Shown here: positions 7,106 through 15,260 of the stretch, piece after piece
Numbering within the stretch: position 1 is the first letter of the stretch
Layout: the number at the start of each line of letters is the position of its first letter
IMG/VR virus record: IMGVR_UViG_3300017917_003254
Location: 1-23,201 of that record
Length of the DNA: 23,201 nt
From: a virus
Strand: one strand, 5' to 3'
Made by a program: the position numbers and the translations under genes
Notes under the pieces: generated by a model
Database searches by the model: none
What the model was told of the DNA's origin: nothing
What the model saw: the letters and a program-made list of their open reading frames with translations, nothing else

Positions 7106-8965
7106 TCACCAGCTAGTCAGAGACACTCTCTTCCAGATAGCAGTGCTGCCGTCATAATTGCCCGTGCAACGATAGAAATAATCGTCGTCGCTGGCTATCA
7201 TTCCTGCTTTATCGCCCGGTGATCCCACGCTAGATGCGATGGCTCTGCTGTTCTGTACTATCTCGCCTGTTACCCCGAGATTGCCTTTTACTTGGACTTT
7301 CTCGCCAGTATCGGGTTGGCCTTCGGTATTGTTAGCGTGTCCGCCAAATATCCAGTTGCGGGTGTCTGCTTTGACCCTAGCTGCTTCTGCTATCCAGCGC
7401 ATGCCGTTAACGTGGAATATGAGATCATGCCCAGTCATGGTGCCGATGGTAAAATTGCTACCATTGTTATAGCAATAGCTGTCACCGCTCTGTCCGATGG
7501 TGAACGCATAGTTTGCTTCTGGCAACTGCCTGATCGTTATGGTCGCACCAACTGAAGGTGGGTTATAGAACCTGATCCTGTTGAACTCAACAGTGTATGC
7601 TATGCCAGGCTTCTGCGTCACACCGTTGACCTTAACGACGATGCTGTCTGCACTCATGATGATCGTTGGGCTAAACACTGCCCTAGCTGTGCTTGAGTTT
7701 AGGGTACCGCTAGTACCTAGATTATAGGTAGCACTGCCGTTTGATATGATGGTCTCGAGCAAGTGATCTCGCGGCATGGCAGAATCAGCAGTATCTACGT
7801 TATAGACTAAACCAGCAAACGAACCTTCCTCAAATATGCCCGTGGTTCCTGAGAACACTTGGCAGACTCTTACCCTGATTTCGCCGGCATTCAGAGGATT
7901 AGCTACGATCTCGTCTATCTCGCCCTGTGCTAGTATGCTAGATCCATCAGCTGGATCAATCTGATAGACTGTCTGTCCTTCAGCCCATCCAGATGCTGCA
8001 CTTCCGCTTAGGAAATAGATGTATTGCAGGCTTCCATCCCACCCAGTGTTGTTCTGTCCGATGTCAACGAAACCAAAGAAGTCTGAACCTGCGTTGTTAA
8101 ACACCACGATGTCTGAGCAAGCAAACTTGCCCGAGTTAGTATTCTGCACACCTATCTGCGTGAAGTTGTTGGCATTGCCTGTTGCTTGTAGGATGGGGTT
8201 AACCATTGGCGTAGCACCAGTGCCGATGATCATCTTGGTCTGAACGAACAGATTTCCCGTTCCATAAGGTTTGATCTCGATGTCCTCGTTGAGGACGTTG
8301 TTGGAGATTTCGTTGCCCCTTATGATCAAGTTACCCACTGAAGTCTCTGACGTCACGACAATGTTGGCTGTGTTGACCAGGGAAGAATTAACGGTCGTGA
8401 TGCTTCCAGTAACAGCGTTTACGTTAGTGACGTGTATGTCCTTGAAGCGAGAATTACTAGCGCCGAGATCAAACGTATTGGTAGTGAAAGGCGTGATGCT
8501 GCTGTTAAGCTTGCCTAAAATCTGTATGTATTTGTCGCTATCTCCCAGCACAACGTTGGCTGATATGTTTGCTATCGAACCGGTCACGTTCGCGTTGCCG
8601 ATCACAGTCAGCCCTTGGCTATTTTCTGTGCCGTTGATGCCTATGTTCTTGTAGAACGGATTTACGGTCAGCGCAGCATTTCCGTTGTTATCATAGACCA
8701 CGAACAAGCCGTTAGGTTGGTTCTCGGTGTTGAATATAGCTCCACTGGTCACTTCAACGATTCCAGTGCCGTTTGGATCTAGCTTGATATTACCGTTGGT
8801 ATTGACAGCTTCTATGGCATTAGGCAAGAAGTTGAGATTCGTTCCCTCGGTGCTGTCTGTGTACAGCTCCTGGAAGTTCTCGTTGATCTTAGCCATAGCA
8901 TCTCGGAGATTGTCACCGGTGCCGTCGTTATAGTTAGTTCCTATGTTTATGATCTGCCTAGACAT
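7106..8965 (-). CDS. Tail-fibre-family protein, paralog A (619 aa)
   Basis: This is the longest of three tandem paralogs. It starts MSRQIINIGTNYNDGTGDNL followed by R-DAMAKINENFQELY, and ends with a GDKAGMIASDDDYFYRCTGN cap followed by YDGSTAIWKR. The middle (about residues 45-580) is Asn/Gly/Thr/Val-rich with repeated N-V-x-G or I-N-G-T strands, as in a trimeric beta shaft. GAGG lies seven bases before the ATG. It follows paralog B by nine bases. N-termini with KINENF..ELY are widespread in fibre-like proteins of T4-like aquatic phages. Compared with paralog B it has an extra segment near residues 290-480, rich in aromatics and containing a Cys. Receptor binding is a reasonable inference. 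Confidence 0.75.
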   Translation of the reverse strand: MSRQIINIGTNYNDGTGDNLRDAMAKINENFQELYTDSTEGTNLNFLPNAIEAVNTNGNIKLDPNGTGIVEVTSGAIFNTENQPNGLFVVYDNNGNAALTVNPFYKNIGINGTENSQGLTVIGNANVTGSIANISANVVLGDSDKYIQILGKLNSSITPFTTNTFDLGASNSRFKDIHVTNVNAVTGSITTVNSSLVNTANIVVTSETSVGNLIIRGNEISNNVLNEDIEIKPYGTGNLFVQTKMIIGTGATPMVNPILQATGNANNFTQIGVQNTNSGKFACSDIVVFNNAGSDFFGFVDIGQNNTGWDGSLQYIYFLSGSAASGWAEGQTVYQIDPADGSSILAQGEIDEIVANPLNAGEIRVRVCQVFSGTTGIFEEGSFAGLVYNVDTADSAMPRDHLLETIISNGSATYNLGTSGTLNSSTARAVFSPTIIMSADSIVVKVNGVTQKPGIAYTVEFNRIRFYNPPSVGATITIRQLPEANYAFTIGQSGDSYCYNNGSNFTIGTMTGHDLIFHVNGMRWIAEAARVKADTRNWIFGGHANNTEGQPDTGEKVQVKGNLGVTGEIVQNSRAIASSVGSPGDKAGMIASDDDYFYRCTGNYDGSTAIWKRVSLTSW

Positions 8966-8974
8966 CTATGACCC

Positions 8975-10315
8975 TCACCAAGTGCCTCCCAAGGAAGACC
9001 TTTTCCATATGTTAGTGGAACCATCATAGTTGGCGGTGCAGACGTAGATGTAATCAACGTCCCAGCATACCATGCCTTCTTGGTCCCCTTCTGCGCCCAC
9101 AGACGTTAACGGAGTGCTGCTGGCGATCGCGATGGTTCCTGCGAATCTGGCTGAATCCTTGACCTGCAGGTGTTCTCCAGTGTCTTCGACCACAGAGCTA
9201 GGATCTTCTCTGCCAATTATGATGTTGCCAGTTTCACCGCGCAACCTCATGCTGATGTTTTCGTACTCCATGCCGTTGAGGTTGAACACGATATCATTCT
9301 CGCTGTATGTGCTAATGAACAAGTCAGCAGATGAAGTATAGATGTAGGCAGATCCAGGAGTGTGTATGCGGAATTCTTCTGGATTATCGTAGTTGCTAGA
9401 GTTGATGCCAATGTCAATGAACTTGTCTTCGTCGTCTCCGTCGTCCCGCGGAATGAACAAGTCAGCCGATGACGTTGGGCCAGAATTTAGGTTCTGTACG
9501 GTTGACTGGATGTAACCATCCACATTTTCAACAGCCTTGATGATGGCTTCACCTAGCGGGCTTGCGCCTTGTCCTACCACCATCCTAGTGTTGACACGAA
9601 GATTTCCGACGCCATACGGATTGATGTTGATGTCTTGATCGATGATAACATTGGTTATCTCGTTGCCGCGCATGATGAGATTGCCGGAGATTATCTCGTT
9701 GGTAGCAGCAACGTTGGCTGAATACACATCTGTGGTGTATATGCTAGCCACGTTGGCTGTATCTGTCACTATGTTAGAGAACCATCCACGAGAGAATATC
9801 TTATCTTCAGCTCCGATGCTAAAGGTGTCCGTCTGCCTCGGGATGATGTTAGAATTGAGCTCACCGACCATCCTGACAAATTTATCAGTGTTACCTAAGG
9901 TCACGTTGGCATCAATCACGCTGCTATTGCCTATAACATTGAAATCACCTGCTACGTGCAATCCAGCATCGTCTGATGAGGTGTTTATGCCAACGCTTTG
10001 ATAGAAAGGTTGGATCTTTAAGAGGTCATTGCCAACACTGTCCTTGACTATGAACAGTCCGCTGGGCTGCTGAGCAGCATTAATGATAGCACCAGAATTG
10101 ACTATGAGCTGTCCAATACCGTTTGGATCGAGGGTCAAGTCACCGTTTGTGTTTAAAGTAGATATCCTGTTAGAATCAAACGCTATGTTGGTCGAAAACT
10201 CAGAGATGGAATAAAGCTCATCAAAGTTCTCGTTGATCTTAGACATGGCATCGCGCAGCTTGTCGCCGGTACCATCGTTATAATTCGTTCCTGTGTTTAT
10301 AACTTTGCGAGCCAC
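8975..10315 (-). CDS. Tail-fibre-family protein, paralog B (446 aa)
   Basis: This is the middle-sized member of the trio. Its N-terminus (INTGTNYNDGTGDKLRDAMS, then KINENFDELY) and C-terminal cap ([20 protein letters not shown], then TNIWKR) align with both neighbours. The body contains segments shared with paralog A, such as SSADLFI..DIGIN and LIMRGNEI..DININPYGVGNL, so A and B share much of the shaft too. The start codon is GTG (10315), with AAGG about ten bases upstream, suggesting weaker initiation. It follows the 129-aa paralog by 12 bases in the same operon. Confidence 0.75.
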   Translation of the reverse strand: MARKVINTGTNYNDGTGDKLRDAMSKINENFDELYSISEFSTNIAFDSNRISTLNTNGDLTLDPNGIGQLIVNSGAIINAAQQPSGLFIVKDSVGNDLLKIQPFYQSVGINTSSDDAGLHVAGDFNVIGNSSVIDANVTLGNTDKFVRMVGELNSNIIPRQTDTFSIGAEDKIFSRGWFSNIVTDTANVASIYTTDVYSANVAATNEIISGNLIMRGNEITNVIIDQDININPYGVGNLRVNTRMVVGQGASPLGEAIIKAVENVDGYIQSTVQNLNSGPTSSADLFIPRDDGDDEDKFIDIGINSSNYDNPEEFRIHTPGSAYIYTSSADLFISTYSENDIVFNLNGMEYENISMRLRGETGNIIIGREDPSSVVEDTGEHLQVKDSARFAGTIAIASSTPLTSVGAEGDQEGMVCWDVDYIYVCTANYDGSTNIWKRSSLGGTW

Positions 10316-10327
10316 GGTATCTTTACC

Positions 10328-10720
<393 letters not shown>

Positions 10721-10738
10721 TCACATCCTTTGATGAGT

Positions 10739-10746
10739 TATTTATT
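10739..10746 (-). promoter_or_regulatory. T4-type late promoter motif (AATAAATA)
   Basis: Minus-strand AATAAATA lies about 21 bases upstream of the first gene of the fibre operon (start 10717), in the short gap between divergent genes. Confidence 0.5.
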
Positions 10747-10748
10747 GG

Positions 10749-11069
10749 ATGAGACATAAAGCCGCCCGTACTAAGTACAAGATGTATCTAGGAAAGACGA
10801 GAATTTCGAGGAAGCATGTGCGCAAGACCAAGGATGGGCTACACACCATCAACAGGCATACTGATCAGCACATATTCAGATGCGATGGCTGTGGAATACA
10901 GTTCACCCGCACTAGCAAGCACATCAAGGCACGCCAGCTAGATCCCGGCGTGCTGCATGCTTGCCCAAGCTGCCAAGGCCCCAGCTTTGCTGCCAAAGCC
11001 AGCAAGCTACGCAAGATGACGCTGATGCAGGACGCTAGCTCAACGGTGGATATATCAAAGCTTAGATAG
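10749..11069 (+). CDS. Basic zinc-finger protein, unknown function
   Basis: This 106-residue, strongly basic protein is encoded on the plus strand, against nearly all its neighbours. The N-terminal third is rich in Lys/Arg/His. Two CxxC pairs (CDGC about residues 45-48 and CPSC about residues 72-75) form a likely zinc finger or ribbon. The composition suggests nucleic-acid binding; this is inference. There is no convincing Shine-Dalgarno before the ATG, and the ATG lies only a few bases from the divergent fibre operon promoter. Its stop overlaps the convergent IscA-like gene by eight bases. It could be a mobile insertion or a regulator; I do not recognise the family. Confidence 0.65.
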   Translation: MRHKAARTKYKMYLGKTRISRKHVRKTKDGLHTINRHTDQHIFRCDGCGIQFTRTSKHIKARQLDPGVLHACPSCQGPSFAAKASKLRKMTLMQDASSTVDISKLR

Positions 11070-11382
11070 AAAAGCTCTTGCCGCAACCGCAGCTAGAAGT
11101 CTCGTTGGGGTTTCTGAGCTTGAGCGCTGAGCCTGCGAGATCAGTGACGTAATCTAGCTCAGTACCAGCAACATACATCAAGCTCATGCTGTCAACCAAG
11201 AAGCTGCGGCCAAACCCAAGCTCAACTTCAAAATCCATAGGATCTTTTTCATTACAGAATGAATAGTCGTAGCTAAACCCAGCACAACCGCCGCCCTTCA
11301 CGGTAAGCTTGACATAACGGCTGTTATTCTTCAATAACTGATCGTCGAGATAGACCTCGGCTGCTTTGGTTACTGTAATCAT
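11062..11382 (-). CDS. IscA/ErpA-like A-type Fe-S carrier
   Basis: This 106-residue protein has the A-type Fe-S carrier pattern: a GGGCAGF motif with C33 and a C-terminal CGC motif (C98 and C100 in SSCGCGKSF), the three cysteines used to hold and pass on an Fe-S cluster. Length is normal for IscA/ErpA/HesB. GAGGAG lies eight bases before the ATG. It is encoded directly downstream of IF-1 and two radical SAM proteins, enzymes that need [4Fe-4S] clusters, which suggests it helps mature them or host Fe-S enzymes during infection. IscA-like genes are known from marine phages. Which member of the family it resembles most cannot be decided by eye. Confidence 0.9.
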   Translation of the reverse strand: MITVTKAAEVYLDDQLLKNNSRYVKLTVKGGGCAGFSYDYSFCNEKDPMDFEVELGFGRSFLVDSMSLMYVAGTELDYVTDLAGSALKLRNPNETSSCGCGKSFSI

Positions 11383-11394
11383 GAACTATGCTCC

Positions 11395-11610
11395 TCACTT
11401 GTGTCGGAACGTGATTCGACCTTTTGACAGATCATAAGGGGTCATCTCGACTTCTACCTTGTCCCCAGTTATGACCTTGATCTTGTTCTGCTTCATCTTG
11501 CCGCCCAGATAGGCCACGATGGTCATGTGTTCTACCTGTACCCTAAACATGTTTCCGGGCAGCACTTCTAGCACCCGGCCGTCAAACTTTAATGCTTCTT
11601 CCTTAGACAT
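11395..11610 (-). CDS. infA: Translation initiation factor IF-1
   Basis: This 71-residue protein aligns end to end with bacterial IF-1 (about 72 aa), a single OB-fold that binds the 30S A site and modulates IF-2 and IF-3 action. Diagnostic blocks are MFRV after the first strand, [19 protein letters not shown], and [13 protein letters not shown] near the C-terminus. The N-terminal [13 protein letters not shown] corresponds to the family's MAKED..EMQGTV, which supports the start at 11610. That ATG overlaps the last eight bases of the upstream radical SAM gene and has no close Shine-Dalgarno, so translation is probably coupled. An IF-1 gene in a T4-like phage is unusual and fits the tRNA-rich content here. 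Confidence 0.95.
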   Translation of the reverse strand: MSKEEALKFDGRVLEVLPGNMFRVQVEHMTIVAYLGGKMKQNKIKVITGDKVEVEMTPYDLSKGRITFRHK

Positions 11611-12598
11611 TCGATATCACGTGCCTTAGGAATAATACTGACTTCATGTTTCTGTTAATGATGGGCATTGTTAAGAGTTTTTCCAATTCAGACTTACTTA
11701 TGTTCTGATTCTTCTTCCAGCTAAAGTTCTCAGGTTCCATGACTTCGATCAAGGTCCAATGATCGAAATTTTTGCTAGTGATATATTCGGACAGTGGAAC
11801 GAGTTCATTAATGTTATCTGCTTGTACTGCTGTTTGAGCATGTAGACTATAGCCTAATTCGACGAACTTGTCTATATTTTTGTCTATGTCTTGCCAGTTG
11901 CTACCGCTACGCAGCCTATCATTGAGCTGCCCAACCCCGTCTAAGCTCACGGTCATGCATACGTCCGAGAATCTATTGAGCTGTTCGATCAGTCCTTTAG
12001 TGACGATGGTTGCGTTAGTATTGACTATTATCTCGCAATCTGTGTTCTCTATCTTCTCCAAGAACGCTACAAACTTCTTGATCAAGAAAGGTTCGCCCCC
12101 TGCTAGATACACCCTCTGGCTGTGCGGGTTGATGCCAACATCTATCTCAAACTTGAGATGGGGATTATCCTTGCCTTGTTTTGCAGCGATGGTTGAACTA
12201 GAAACAGGGCCGCAGATCTGGCATGCGAGGTTGCAGTTGTTGCTGATGCGCAGATCGTACCAGTAAGGATCGATATCTTGCCCTGATGCATGCTTGCTGA
12301 TCTGGGACATCAGTAGATCAACTTGTTTCCTATCCTTGATGTCTTTGAGGTACCTCTGCCTAGAACTGACCAGATGCTTGCGCTCATCTGACTGGCAAGC
12401 TTCGCAAGACGGAATAGTCTTGCCGTCTAGCATGTCTTGCCTGATCTGCTTGTATTCGGCGCTGTTGAACGACATGCTAGGATCTATAGTGTCTTCGCTC
12501 AAGCAGCACAAACTCTTGGACTTCTTGGTATCAACGTGAAGGTGCAAGAATGCTAGAGGACAGAAGCTGTTGTTGAACTTGAACCATTCTGGATTCAT
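11603..12598 (-). CDS. Radical SAM protein, twitch-type, copy 1
   Basis: This 331-residue radical SAM enzyme has the cluster motif CNLACQIC (C122, C126, C129) and the SAM-binding GGEP (167-170), followed by TNAT and VSLDG strands typical of the partial TIM barrel. An N-terminal cysteine set (C13, C31, C32, C65, C68) is shared with copy 2 and resembles an auxiliary cluster or twitch-type region placed ahead of the barrel. Related twitch-domain radical SAM proteins occur in marine phages, but their substrate is not known to me. Its ATG overlaps the stop of the small membrane gene in an ATGA. It is coupled to IF-1 downstream, and an IscA-like carrier follows. Confidence 0.85.
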   Translation of the reverse strand: MNPEWFKFNNSFCPLAFLHLHVDTKKSKSLCCLSEDTIDPSMSFNSAEYKQIRQDMLDGKTIPSCEACQSDERKHLVSSRQRYLKDIKDRKQVDLLMSQISKHASGQDIDPYWYDLRISNNCNLACQICGPVSSSTIAAKQGKDNPHLKFEIDVGINPHSQRVYLAGGEPFLIKKFVAFLEKIENTDCEIIVNTNATIVTKGLIEQLNRFSDVCMTVSLDGVGQLNDRLRSGSNWQDIDKNIDKFVELGYSLHAQTAVQADNINELVPLSEYITSKNFDHWTLIEVMEPENFSWKKNQNISKSELEKLLTMPIINRNMKSVLFLRHVISNV

Positions 12599-12870
12599 GC
12601 AGAATGATTATCTTTACGGTGTTTAGATTCCTTGTCCATTTCCTCGTCAGTGGCTAACCTAGCGATCCATGCACCTACGAACAGCATAGCTACGCCTAGC
12701 ACCAGCAAGGGTATAGGGAAGAATCCGTGATCCTCGACCACGTTAACGATGGAATAGCCAATGAACCCGCCTAAGATTGCACCACCAAAGAACAGTGCAA
12801 TGTACTTTGCGAAATGGATCAAAAACCGTTCGTACCAACGCCTGCTCATCTTTAAATCTTCCTTAGACAT
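12595..12870 (-). CDS. Small two-helix membrane protein
   Basis: This 91-residue protein has two predicted transmembrane helices (about residues 22-45 and 53-72, with a GGAILGGFIGYSIV stretch in the first) and charged ends, the C-terminus being rich in Asp/Glu/Lys/His. The first residues, MSKEDLKM, and the eight-base overlap with the upstream radical SAM stop are nearly the same as at the IF-1 start. This looks like a leftover of an IF-1 5' end rather than native sequence. Translation could also start at the ATG at 12849, giving MSRRWYERF, for which TAAGGA would act as Shine-Dalgarno. Function unknown; a lysis or superinfection role cannot be shown. Confidence 0.65.
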   Translation of the reverse strand: MSKEDLKMSRRWYERFLIHFAKYIALFFGGAILGGFIGYSIVNVVEDHGFFPIPLLVLGVAMLFVGAWIARLATDEEMDKESKHRKDNHSA

Positions 12871-13861
12871 TATCTAGCACATGCTTGATGAATCTCAACG
12901 ATTGTATGTTGTTCTGTATCATCGGCAATGATCTGAGTTCTTCTAATCTGCTTTTACTTATATCTGTGGCCCTGCGCCAGTTAAATTCTTCAGGTTCAAT
13001 GACTTCAATGAGGGACCAATCATCTATTCCCTTGCTTGCCATGTAGTCTGCTATCTCATGCAGATGATTTATGTTGTCTTTTTGCACGGCTGTTGAGAAT
13101 CTTATCGCATAACCTAATTCCATGAATCTGTCTATGTTTCTATCTATCTCGTCCCATGCGCTGTTCTTGCGCAATCTCTCATTAAGTTCGCCTATCCCAT
13201 CAATGCTGACCGAAATACAGACATTCTTGAAACGGTTTAGTTGGGTTATCAGACCTTGGGATATTATGGTTCCATTCGTTATGACCGAGATATCGCAATC
13301 AGGGTTTTCTACAGACTCTAGCATCTTCACGAACTTCTTGATCAAGAATGGTTCGCCGCCTGCTAACGCGATCTTTTCAGCGTTTGGATTTATGTCTAGA
13401 TCAACTTCAAGCATCAAATAGGGATCAGCTAGGCCCATGTTTTTTGCTATGGTCGAGCTGGCACTGGGCTTGCAGATCTGGCATGCAAGGTTGCAGTTGT
13501 TGCTCATCCTTAGGTCATACCAGTATGGCTCTAGGTCCTCTCCGCGGCGATGCTTTTCTATCTGCGATTGCAGCAATCTGATTTCATCTGGATTCTGCTT
13601 CATGTTAGACAGCGCCATCTGCCTAAGGCTAATGAGTTTCTTGTCCTCATTTTTTTGGCAGTAATCACATGCAGCGACTGGTTGGTTATCCAGCATCTTC
13701 TGCCTTATGATTTTGTATTGCTCTGTGTTATACCCCGTGGATTGATCGATGGTATCTGCGCTATCACAGCAAAGGCGCTTTCTCTTGTTGGTGTCTAAGT
13801 GATAATGCAAGAATGCCAAAGGGCAGAAGCTATTACCAAATTTCAACCATTCACGATCCAT
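12863..13861 (-). CDS. Radical SAM protein, twitch-type, copy 2
   Basis: This 332-residue protein is a clear paralog of the one at 11603-12598, co-linear over its full length. It keeps CNLACQIC (C123, C127, C130), [24 protein letters not shown] and the N-terminal cysteines at C13, C31, C32, C65 and C68. The retained active-site and N-terminal cysteines suggest both copies are functional and may modify related substrates or form a pair. The start at 13861 has no good Shine-Dalgarno and lies ten bases after the previous stop, so coupling is likely. Divergence is spread across the length, so the duplication is not recent. Confidence 0.85.
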   Translation of the reverse strand: MDREWLKFGNSFCPLAFLHYHLDTNKRKRLCCDSADTIDQSTGYNTEQYKIIRQKMLDNQPVAACDYCQKNEDKKLISLRQMALSNMKQNPDEIRLLQSQIEKHRRGEDLEPYWYDLRMSNNCNLACQICKPSASSTIAKNMGLADPYLMLEVDLDINPNAEKIALAGGEPFLIKKFVKMLESVENPDCDISVITNGTIISQGLITQLNRFKNVCISVSIDGIGELNERLRKNSAWDEIDRNIDRFMELGYAIRFSTAVQKDNINHLHEIADYMASKGIDDWSLIEVIEPEEFNWRRATDISKSRLEELRSLPMIQNNIQSLRFIKHVLDNV

Positions 13862-13870
13862 CTAGGATAG

Positions 13871-14278
13871 TTATCCCCTGCGGGTCTTGCTGCCAACCAA
13901 CTTCATGTCAGTTCCTTCGGTTGCGTACTGATAACCGCCCTTGTTATAGAGCGGCATGCAACGGCTGGCCTTGGCCAGGATGGCCTTCTGTACATCAGGC
14001 TTCTCCTTGTGCAGGTTCTCCATGACTCCAGTCTTGAAGCCATTGCCCACAGCGTTGCTCAGCGGCGCAGTGCTGCGGATGCCCTCGCGATAGTTGGGAA
14101 TGGTCGCAGTGCTCTTGATCTGCTTGTCCTTGCGCTGATCGGGATGCAAGCCGCGCTTGCGGAGCCAAGCATCGTGTTCTGCGTCTGCCTTGCGCTGGGC
14201 AGCAGTGTTGGGCTTGCGCTTGCCCTTGCCCGAATAGTTGGTGGTGGAGATGAACGCTCGTTCGAGATGCATGCTCAT
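13871..14278 (-). CDS. Basic hypothetical protein
   Basis: This 135-residue protein is rich in Lys and Arg, especially in the first half (SGKGKRKP..AAQRKADAEH). The C-terminal half carries RSTAPLSNAVGNGFKTGVME and ends YNKGGYQYATEGTDMKLVGS. I have the impression this is a conserved phage protein, but I cannot name a family. The start at 14278 shares one base with the stop of the upstream membrane protein (TAATG), so the two are coupled; AGGA lies nine bases upstream. The longer frame to 14371 runs antisense-like through the membrane gene and was rejected. Confidence 0.65.
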   Translation of the reverse strand: MSMHLERAFISTTNYSGKGKRKPNTAAQRKADAEHDAWLRKRGLHPDQRKDKQIKSTATIPNYREGIRSTAPLSNAVGNGFKTGVMENLHKEKPDVQKAILAKASRCMPLYNKGGYQYATEGTDMKLVGSKTRRG

Positions 14279-14553
14279 TATTTGTATTCCTGCTTGAGTC
14301 GTTCCATGGTCATCGCTTCCTTGTGTTCCAGGGAAGCAACGTCTTCTCGAGCCTTGAGATAGCACAACCAAATGCCGCCTATCAGCATGGCCGGGAAGAT
14401 AGTCAGAACGAAGGCACCCTCGTCACTTAATCCAAAAAATTCCTGGAGAACGAATATGTAAGCCACGAATGCTACACCCGCTAGGACGAACAGCAACAGA
14501 CCCAAGAAGTTCTTGGCAGTATGCTTGATGATGCGTTTGGTTCGATGTTCCAT
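14278..14553 (-). CDS. Small two-helix membrane protein
   Basis: This protein of 91 residues has two hydrophobic helices (about residues 17-37 and 47-67), with a basic N-terminus and a charged C-terminal tail suited to a coiled coil (DVASLEHKEAMTMERLKQEY). I chose the ATG at 14553 because GGAG lies six bases before it; in-frame ATGs at 14568 and 14565 have no site. It overlaps the following gene by one base. General layout resembles the other small membrane protein in the window (12595-12870), but I see no clear sequence identity. Function unknown. Confidence 0.65.
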   Translation of the reverse strand: MEHRTKRIIKHTAKNFLGLLLFVLAGVAFVAYIFVLQEFFGLSDEGAFVLTIFPAMLIGGIWLCYLKAREDVASLEHKEAMTMERLKQEYK

Positions 14554-14606
14554 GCTTTGCTCCATCATTGTTTTAGCATGATAGCATGAATCTCAAACTG
14601 CGTCAA

Positions 14607-14768
14607 CTAGCTCTTGCAGACCTTGTCCAGTTCTGAGACTCGTTGATCCAACCATCCAGTGATGATCAAGAACTTCTCATCCTGCTGATCGATGGGAGTC
14701 TTGCTCTTGAGCCTGATCGACTCTCTCCTGTAGATCTCTCTAGCAATCCAAAATTCGCCGTTAGCCAT
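14607..14768 (-). CDS. Small hypothetical protein, 53 aa
   Basis: This short frame encodes MANGEFWIAREIYRRESIRL and ends SELDKVCKS. It is charged and probably helical. Support for coding comes from a GGAG Shine-Dalgarno five bases before the ATG and an eight-base overlap with the stop of the gene at 14761-15030, the same coupling style as elsewhere in the window. It fills an otherwise unexplained gap of about 190 bases. No family recognised. Confidence 0.6.
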   Translation of the reverse strand: MANGEFWIAREIYRRESIRLKSKTPIDQQDEKFLIITGWLDQRVSELDKVCKS

Positions 14769-15030
14769 GTTCGCTCCATAGATCAAGTGTGGTGCTGATG
14801 TCCTCGAATCCCTCGGGCACGATCAGATTTATGCATAAGAATCGTTTTGGGAAGGTCGTGTTGTTCTGGTTACGATAGAAAAAGTAATTGGCACTATCGA
14901 TCCTGCGCAGCTTGCGGACCACCCTACCACGGGTAGTCCACTTGCCACGGCCAATCTGCTTGTTCAGGATCCGCACCATGCTGTAGAAATGCTTGGTGCC
15001 GCTGCAATTAATTGGAACTGATACCTGCAT
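14761..15030 (-). CDS. Hypothetical basic protein, 89 aa
   Basis: This frame encodes MQVSVPINCSGTKHFYSMVR and a basic middle (GKWTTRGRVVRKLRRIDSAN) followed by a hydrophobic and aromatic region and an acidic end. The first ATG is at 15030, inside the last 23 bases of the YdcH-like gene; a TTG six bases earlier is the only extension. No strong Shine-Dalgarno is present, so coupling with the upstream gene is likely. The composition hints at an RNA or DNA binder, but no motif is diagnostic. Confidence 0.6.
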   Translation of the reverse strand: MQVSVPINCSGTKHFYSMVRILNKQIGRGKWTTRGRVVRKLRRIDSANYFFYRNQNNTTFPKRFLCINLIVPEGFEDISTTLDLWSEHG

Positions 15031-15190
15031 GCCCAAGCGTCTCGATCTCTTCCTTGATGTGCAGTTTCTGGATCTTGGCAGCGCGGATCATCGTGTCATC
15101 CACATGTTCTGCTTCCATCTGCTTGATTGAGTGGTCTAGCTTGCGATGCTGTTCCTTGAGGCTGTCTAGCCTAGCAGTTGCATTTCCCAT
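15008..15190 (-). CDS. YdcH/DUF465-like small helical protein
   Basis: This 60-residue protein fits the DUF465 (YdcH) pattern: R-L-x-x-L-x-x-x-H-x-x-L-D-x-x-I near the start (ARLDSLKEQHRKLDHSIKQM), a short acidic turn, then an IQKLHIKEEIETL helix, predicting a helical hairpin. The family is widespread in proteobacteria and some phages, with no settled function. A near-perfect AAGGAG Shine-Dalgarno lies six bases before the ATG. It is the first gene of a four- or five-gene run of small ORFs and follows a promoter-like element at 15233-15260 and a hairpin at 15209-15225. Confidence 0.7.
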   Translation of the reverse strand: MGNATARLDSLKEQHRKLDHSIKQMEAEHVDDTMIRAAKIQKLHIKEEIETLGHAGISSN

Positions 15191-15208
15191 AGATAGCTCC
15201 TTGGTATG

Positions 15209-15225
15209 TCCTATGTATCATAGGA
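15209..15225 (-). promoter_or_regulatory. Perfect inverted repeat in the 5' leader
   Basis: TCCTATG and CATAGGA form a 7-bp perfect inverted repeat around a 3-base centre. It lies between the putative -10 box (15233-15238) and the Shine-Dalgarno of the YdcH-like gene, at the expected transcript start. It could be a 5' stabilising hairpin or an operator. Confidence 0.5.
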
Positions 15226-15232
15226 TGAAGCT

Positions 15233-15260
15233 AGCATAGCAAATCTAGATCGTTCGTCAA
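15233..15260 (-). promoter_or_regulatory. Sigma70-like promoter for the small-ORF operon
   Basis: On the minus strand TTGACG (-35, 15260-15255) and TATGCT (-10, 15238-15233) are separated by 16 bases, overlapping the stop of the lipase gene. Position and downstream hairpin support it; the -10 match is moderate. Confidence 0.45.
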
